DNA of 64,000 nt, taken from the NCBI RefSeq assembly GCF_000504285.1, contig NZ_KI632511.1:8972154-9036153 (forward strand). The letters are read 5' to 3'. Source of the stretch: Actinospica robiniae DSM 44927. Its GTDB lineage: Bacteria > Actinomycetota > Actinomycetes > Streptomycetales > Catenulisporaceae. Under the pieces are notes generated by a model. That model was not told the DNA's origin. It ran no database searches and worked only from the letters and a program-made list of their open reading frames with translations. Shown piece by piece: positions 61,084-64,000 of this stretch; position 1 is the stretch's first letter; each line of letters starts with the position of its first letter. The position numbers and the translations under genes were made by a program.

Positions 61084-62542
61084 GGGGGTGCTCCGAGGTG
61101 AGGGCGTACACGGACGCGGGGTCGCCACCGGCCTCGGCGACGAGCTCTTCGAGGGTCTGGCGCCGGCGCAGCAGGCTGAAGCGCACGCTTCCGTCCGCCG
61201 CGACCTCGAAGCCGTACACGGCCGGGCGCGGCAGGCTGTTGTAGGTCCAGGTGGCGGTGAAGAAGTAGCCGCCGGTGTCGTGCAGGACGACGAGGTCGCC
61301 CTCATCGAGCCGGGCCAACTCCCGCCCGGCGGCGACCAGGTCGCCGGCGAAGCAGCAGGGCCCTGCGATGTCCTGCTCGCACGCCGGGCCGTGCTTCGGC
61401 TCGCCGTCGGGCGCGTGCGGACTGACGCGCAGCGGCCAGGACTCCGGCATGAACACGGTCCGGGTGGCGACCTGGGCGCCGGCGTGAGTGAGCGCGACTC
61501 GCCGGTCCGCCACCTGTTTGGCGTACTCGACGCGTGCCAGGGTGAAGCCGTTCTTCGCGCTCAGCGCGCGGCCGAACTCGGTCACCAGCGCGTATCGGCC
61601 GTCGAAGAGCCCTGGCACGGTGCGGCGCAAGGTCTCGACGTACTCGGCGAAGGTCGGCGAGACGCGGTCGTCGGCGAAGTTCACCGGCAGGCCGCCGCCG
61701 ATGTCGATGCTGATGACGCGGCGTGTCGCGGCCGAGGCGTTTATCTGCTCGGCGAGCTCGTAGACCTGCCGGACTCCGGCCGCGATGAGCTCGAGCGGGC
61801 AGCCCTGCGAACCGACGTGCACGTGCAGGCGGCTGAGCCAGGGATAGCGATCGAAAGCGGCGAGGACCGCCTGCCGCCCGCCTTCGTCCCGCAGCGGCAC
61901 GCCGAACTTGGAACGCGCCGACGCGGTGCTCATCGCCTCGATCGACCCGGCCCCGACCTGGGGATTGATGCGCAACCCGAGGGCCGCGCGGGATCGTATG
62001 GCCTCGGAGAGGCCGAGCTCGGCCAGAAGGGCGTGGATGCGCTCGAGTTCGGCGAAGTTGTCCGCGTTCACGGCGACGCCCAGCCGCAGCGCGTCGCGCA
62101 GCTCTGACCTGGTCTTGGTCGGCGAATCGAGCACGATGTGCTCGGGCGAAAAGCCTGCCGCCAGGGCCTGCGCCAACTCGCCGGGACTCGCCGCCTCGCA
62201 CCCCATCCCCGCCTCGGCGAACAGGCGCAGGACCGGGACGAGGCTCGACGCCTTCGCCGCGAAGGTGTGCAGGACGGGCGCCGAGGTGACCTCGAAGGCC
62301 CGCTTCAGCTCGGCCTGCGACGCGGCGATCCCGGCCAGGTCGACGAAGCCGACGACCGGCGAGACGTCCGTGACCAGGCCCTGCGCCGCGGCCGCGCGCA
62401 CCGCCGCCGCCTTGCGCGCGGCGAGCGAGCGCTCCGCCGCCCCCGCGACACGGCGCGACTCCGCCGCCGATGCCGCCGCAGACGGCGATTCCGCCGCCGC
62501 TGACGCCTCCATCGCCGACTGGATCTTGATCCCGCTGCTCAT
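61076..62542 (-). CDS. Fold-type III PLP-dependent decarboxylase-like protein
   Basis: 488-aa protein of the diaminopimelate/ornithine decarboxylase (alanine-racemase-fold) superfamily. PLP Lys97 is in HTFAAKASS, HVHVGSQGCPLE and SIDIGGGLPV bind cofactor phosphate, EFGRALSAKNG replaces the usual EPGR, and GPCCFAGDLV and DTGGYFFTATW form the second active-site half. The Ala-rich N-terminal 55 residues look disordered. Divergence from LysA and the D-aminoacylase partner suggest a D-amino-acid or unusual amino-acid substrate rather than lysine synthesis. It is divergent from the double AsnC regulator. Confidence 0.82.
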   Translation of the reverse strand: MSSGIKIQSAMEASAAAESPSAAASAAESRRVAGAAERSLAARKAAAVRAAAAQGLVTDVSPVVGFVDLAGIAASQAELKRAFEVTSAPVLHTFAAKASSLVPVLRLFAEAGMGCEAASPGELAQALAAGFSPEHIVLDSPTKTRSELRDALRLGVAVNADNFAELERIHALLAELGLSEAIRSRAALGLRINPQVGAGSIEAMSTASARSKFGVPLRDEGGRQAVLAAFDRYPWLSRLHVHVGSQGCPLELIAAGVRQVYELAEQINASAATRRVISIDIGGGLPVNFADDRVSPTFAEYVETLRRTVPGLFDGRYALVTEFGRALSAKNGFTLARVEYAKQVADRRVALTHAGAQVATRTVFMPESWPLRVSPHAPDGEPKHGPACEQDIAGPCCFAGDLVAAGRELARLDEGDLVVLHDTGGYFFTATWTYNSLPRPAVYGFEVAADGSVRFSLLRRRQTLEELVAEAGGDPASVYALTSEHPLA

Positions 62543-62619
62543 CGTGCCCCCTGACTGACCGAACGGCGCCGTGTTTTCTCACCTCACGCCCACTATCGAC
62601 AAGCACGTTTGAGAAGGCA

Positions 62620-62633
62620 TCCTGGTTGCAGGA
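62620..62633. promoter_or_regulatory. Candidate operator for the AsnC-type regulator
   Basis: Dyad TCCTG-GTTG-CAGGA in the 121-bp divergent region between the decarboxylase-like gene and the regulator. Symmetry and position suit Lrp/AsnC binding, but other sites may exist. Confidence 0.45.
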
Positions 62634-62663
62634 ATCCGTCAAAGTCTGATGAGATGAGTTTCT

Positions 62664-63710
62664 GTGACGCAGGATTTCGTCGATGAGCTCGACCTGTCCC
62701 TCATCAACGCGCTCCAGGTGGCGCCCCGGGCGTCGTGGAGCGCGGTGGGCGCGGCCCTGAACGTGGACCCGGTCACCGCGGCACGGCGTTGGGAGCGGCT
62801 GGAGACGTCAGGGCTGGCCTGGGTCACCTGTGTGGCCGGGCCGCTGGCCCACGGCGAGTTCTGCATGGTCTATATAGACGTCGCGTGCCGACCGGGCCGG
62901 CTCGAGGACGTCGCCGCAGCGCTCAACGGCCATCCGGAAGTCCGCTACCTGCACCAACTCGCCTCGGAGTACGAGCTGCTCGTCGTCATCGCCGTCGCCG
63001 AACCGGCTGACGTGGCCGTTTACCTGAGCGCGCGGCTCGCCGGGACCGACGGGATCGCCTCGTACCGCGCTCACGTCCGCACGGCCGGGTATCGGGAACC
63101 GAGCGGTTGGCGGCTGCATACGCTCACCCCGGCACAGCGCAGCGCGCTCGAATCCACCGCACGGCCGTCCGCCCAGCCCGACCGGCGCCATGTGCGCACC
63201 GATGACGTAGACCGGCGGCTCTTCGCTCTCCTGCACGAGGACGGCCGTATGCCGGCCAGCCGCGTGGCGCTTCGCGCCGGAATCAGCGAGGCCTCCGCTC
63301 GGCGGCGGATCAGCCGTCTGCTGGTCAACCAGTTGGTTCGGCTGCGCTGCGAGGTGGCGCAGTCCGTGTCCGGCACGCCGGTCACCGCCGTCCTCCGCCT
63401 GCGCGCGGCCCCGGAACGGCTCGATGCGACGGCCCGTCAGCTGGCCGTGCTCCGCGAGACGCGCATGTGCTGCGCACTGGCCGGCCCCGAAAACCTGCTG
63501 CTCATGCTCTGGCTGCCCACGCTCGGTGACCTGCCGCGTTTCGAGGCCGCCCTGGCCGAGCGGATGCCGGGGCTCACGATCGTCGACCGGTCCGTCTGTC
63601 TGCGCACGCTGCGTCAGATGGGACGGCTGCTCGACGGCGCAGGCCGGGCCGTCGGCCGAGCGGAGGAGGGCTGGCCGCTCGGCGCGGCGGACACGGGAGC
63701 CGCCGGGTAG
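62664..63710 (+). CDS. Lrp/AsnC family regulator with duplicated domains
   Basis: 348-aa protein, about twice the usual AsnC length, made of two HTH-plus-RAM units in tandem. HTH 1 (LDLSLINALQVAPRASWSAV) starts near residue 9 and HTH 2 (VDRRLFALLHEDGRMPASRV, AGISEASARRRISRL) near residue 181. Each is followed by an effector-binding-like region (YIDVACRPGRLEDVAAALNG; VLRLRAAPERLDATARQLA). GTG at 62664 is the start. It is divergent from the PLP enzyme/D-aminoacylase operon and probably senses their amino-acid substrate. Confidence 0.87.
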   Translation: MTQDFVDELDLSLINALQVAPRASWSAVGAALNVDPVTAARRWERLETSGLAWVTCVAGPLAHGEFCMVYIDVACRPGRLEDVAAALNGHPEVRYLHQLASEYELLVVIAVAEPADVAVYLSARLAGTDGIASYRAHVRTAGYREPSGWRLHTLTPAQRSALESTARPSAQPDRRHVRTDDVDRRLFALLHEDGRMPASRVALRAGISEASARRRISRLLVNQLVRLRCEVAQSVSGTPVTAVLRLRAAPERLDATARQLAVLRETRMCCALAGPENLLLMLWLPTLGDLPRFEAALAERMPGLTIVDRSVCLRTLRQMGRLLDGAGRAVGRAEEGWPLGAADTGAAG

Positions 63711-63824
63711 CCGGTGAACGGCGATCGGGCGGGTACTGGGCGCGGCGCGCGCCCCGATTGCGCGTGCTCATACCCCTAGAATCGGGACAAGCTTGGAGGA
63801 ATCACCAACCAGGAGGCGGTCGAG
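63711..63824. other. Short intergenic region before the DUF302 gene
   Basis: 114 bp with no gene. It carries a possible -10 TAGAAT at 63777-63782 and AGGAGG at 63811-63816, 8 bp before the GTG at 63825. No terminator for the regulator gene is clear. Confidence 0.5.
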
Positions 63825-64000
63825 GTGGCAACGACCTACGGCATGGGCGTGCGGCTGGTCGGCAAGGCGGACGGGTTCGAGCAGGCGGTCGAGCGGGTAC
63901 GCGCGGAGCTGGGCGAGCAGGGCTTCGGCGTGCTGACCGAGATCGACATGCGGGCGACGCTGGCGGAGAAGCTCGGCGAGAAGATGGAGCCCTACCTCAT
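63825..64000 (+). CDS. DUF302 domain protein (3' truncated by window)
   Basis: The first 58 codons of a DUF302 protein: GTG start, then TTYGMGVRLVGKADGFEQAV and the family motif GFGVLTEIDMRATLAEKLGE. These small cytosolic proteins have no settled function and often accompany metal or redox stress genes. The frame is still open at the window end. AGGAGG lies 8 bp upstream of the start. Confidence 0.85.
   Translation, partial: MATTYGMGVRLVGKADGFEQAVERVRAELGEQGFGVLTEIDMRATLAEKLGEKMEPYL

Overview
This is a high-GC window of closely packed genes with many 4-bp start/stop overlaps and GTG/TTG starts. It carries WecB, F420-type LLM oxidoreductase, PF04672-type methyltransferase and CBM2-bearing cellulases, all typical of a filamentous soil actinobacterium (Streptomycetales/Catenulisporales-like). 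Genus is not determined. The secreted hydrolases and the aromatic-acid genes point to a plant-litter degrader.

Layout. 1-4701: a tannase/feruloyl-esterase-family enzyme (5' end missing), a strong hairpin, then a tight galB-galC-galD-like operon (lower gallate/protocatechuate 4,5-cleavage pathway) that ends in a type I (VOC) extradiol dioxygenase. 4815-7044: a split transketolase pair divergent from a SoxR regulator, with one perfect SoxR-type operator between them. 7385-8449: a c-di-AMP (ydaO) riboswitch and a LysM/lytic-transglycosylase-like secreted protein. 8802-15167: WecB epimerase, diguanylate cyclase, GH20 hexosaminidase with a methyltransferase, and a membrane-anchored ricin-type lectin. 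15235-18042: GH74 xyloglucanase-CBM2 with paired LacI-type operators. 18322-26176: an Atu-like acyl-CoA operon (AtuA, carboxylase beta and alpha, acyl-CoA dehydrogenase, enoyl-CoA hydratase, TetR). 26177-33603: an insertion-sequence graveyard with two 1516-bp IS256-family copies in opposite orientation. One sits in an IS110 transposase, the other in an IS4-family transposase, which itself sits in one arm of a roughly 385-bp non-coding inverted repeat. 33604-38453: a heterodimeric ABC exporter with very asymmetric nucleotide-binding domains, a TIGR00027-type methyltransferase and a PASTA protein. 38547-41002: LLM oxidoreductase, GNAT, SDR. 41081-46623: a clan-A glycosidase-FN3-CBM2 divergent from a GH9-CBM3-FN3-CBM2 cellulase. 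46678-50742: glutaminase, Gfo/Idh/MocA oxidoreductase, an atypical acyl-CoA dehydrogenase and a divergent TetR. 51191-54454: CBM2-GH48 cellulase. 54621-59477: double-FKBP lipoprotein, a ZnuA-like binding protein lacking its metal ligands, GntR and TetR regulators and a methyltransferase. 59518-63710: D-aminoacylase and fold-III PLP decarboxylase-like gene divergent from a double AsnC regulator. 63825-end: start of a DUF302 gene.

How it fits together. GH74, GH9, GH48 and the clan-A enzyme, each with a CBM2, form a cellulose/xyloglucan secretome. Operators resembling TCGAAGCGCTTCGA, plus a GAAAGTTTC motif, recur upstream of GH74 and GH48, suggesting a shared regulon whose regulator lies outside the window. 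The tannase and gal genes would handle tannin or lignin-derived aromatics. No tRNA, rRNA or CRISPR array was seen. Family calls come from reading the sequence; no database search was run.
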